From NCBI RefSeq assembly GCF_014050225.1, contig NZ_JACFXV010000058.1:1-64000 (forward strand): DNA of 64,000 nt. Direction: 5' to 3'. Made by a program: the position numbers and the translations under genes. How positions within the stretch are numbered: the first letter of the stretch is position 1; each line of letters opens with the position of its first letter. This document shows, in pieces, positions 63,883-64,000 of this stretch. The notes beneath the pieces were generated by a model. It had not been told where the DNA came from. It ran no database searches and was given only the letters and a program-made list of their open reading frames with translations. Origin of the DNA: Stappia albiluteola (lineage in GTDB: Bacteria; Pseudomonadota; Alphaproteobacteria; Rhizobiales; Stappiaceae).

Positions 63883-64000
63883 TCAGCCGCTCGGGGCCGG
63901 CGACCATCCGAAACGCTTCTTGATACGGGCCATCAGCAGATCGCGCACCTGCCGGTATGAATCGAGGATCTGCTCGCGCGAACCGGTGGCGACGGTTGGA
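63883..64000 (-). CDS. C-terminal end of low-molecular-weight phosphatase / ArsC-like protein, partial
   Basis: The minus-strand frame ending at TGA 63883-63885 is open to the window edge. The 38 visible residues (ATGSREQILDSYRQVRDLLM ... RFGWSPAPSG) match the C-terminal helix of the phosphatase/arsenate-reductase gene that precedes infA in rhizobia. The 5' part lies outside. Identity rests on this short tail and on gene order. Confidence 0.6.
   Translation of the reverse strand, partial: PTVATGSREQILDSYRQVRDLLMARIKKRFGWSPAPSG

Overview
The window comes from a high-GC alphaproteobacterium of the order Hyphomicrobiales (Rhizobiales). The gene content resembles Rhizobiaceae or Phyllobacteriaceae: infA-maf-yacG neighbourhood, DUF2585 beside prfC, matPQMAB malonate operon, FecR-domain protein and TPR outer-membrane protein, and a tRNA-Phe flanked by a rhizobial-type palindromic intergenic repeat. 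The genus cannot be fixed from the sequence alone. minCDE lies close to infA/maf, whereas in many Rhizobiaceae minCDE is on a secondary replicon.

Region 1 (1-6333) is the right end of an integrated mobile element, phage-like or ICE/IME-like. It carries a truncated DUF5131 (phage Gp37/Gp68) gene, two small unknown genes, a second DnaN-type sliding clamp, a GapR/DUF2312 protein, an unknown acidic protein and an HD-domain phosphohydrolase. These are tightly packed, mostly with ATGA-type overlaps. They are followed by an excisionase-like gene that overlaps a tyrosine integrase by 229 bp, a small ribbon-helix-helix-like gene, and a divergent gene that joins an integrase-type N-terminal domain to a GIY-YIG (T5orf172/MUG113) nuclease domain. 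The element ends at a 45-bp copy of the 3' part of tRNA-Pro(CGG), which is the attR-like junction.

Region 2 (6744-16032) is a catabolic and uptake block: an OpuC/OsmVWX-type quaternary-amine ABC transporter (permease, ATPase, permease, binding protein), a nitrilase-family amidase, an MmgE/PrpD protein, a GlxA/GbdR-type AraC regulator, and an unusual single ORF joining a LigI-like amidohydrolase to an alpha/beta-hydrolase domain. Region 3 (16234-25557) holds a small secreted protein, a HerA-like ATPase, the malonate uptake and utilisation operon matPQMAB with a divergent GntR/FCD regulator and palindromic operator, and a haemolysin-III family protein. Region 4 (25565-33095) holds an L,D-transpeptidase and an oppABC-type oligopeptide importer with a fused double ATPase, plus another GntR/FCD regulator. 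Region 5 (33162-38371) is a Cu/Ag efflux cusBA pair with a Cys-rich secreted leader protein and a strong terminator.

Region 6 (38424-53529) is mostly housekeeping: Uup-type ABC-F, a GDYXXLXY/DUF2157 pair, PiT phosphate transporter, NUDIX hydrolase, prfC, DUF2585, a small K+ channel-like protein, gabD, an orphan GAF histidine kinase, minCDE and a 3-methyladenine glycosylase. Region 7 (53788-64000) has a small low-GC secreted protein, a mosaic repeat, tRNA-Phe, a TPR/beta-barrel outer-membrane protein, a secreted 5'-nucleotidase, a FecR-domain protein, yacG, an SDR/acyl-CoA ligase pair inserted between yacG and maf, then infA and the 3' end of a low-molecular-weight phosphatase/ArsC-type gene running off the window.

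The most unusual items are the integrase-arm/GIY-YIG fusion at the element end, the amidohydrolase-alpha/beta-hydrolase fusion whose nucleophile elbow carries Ala instead of Ser, and the uncharacterised quaternary-amine, nitrilase and PrpD cluster.
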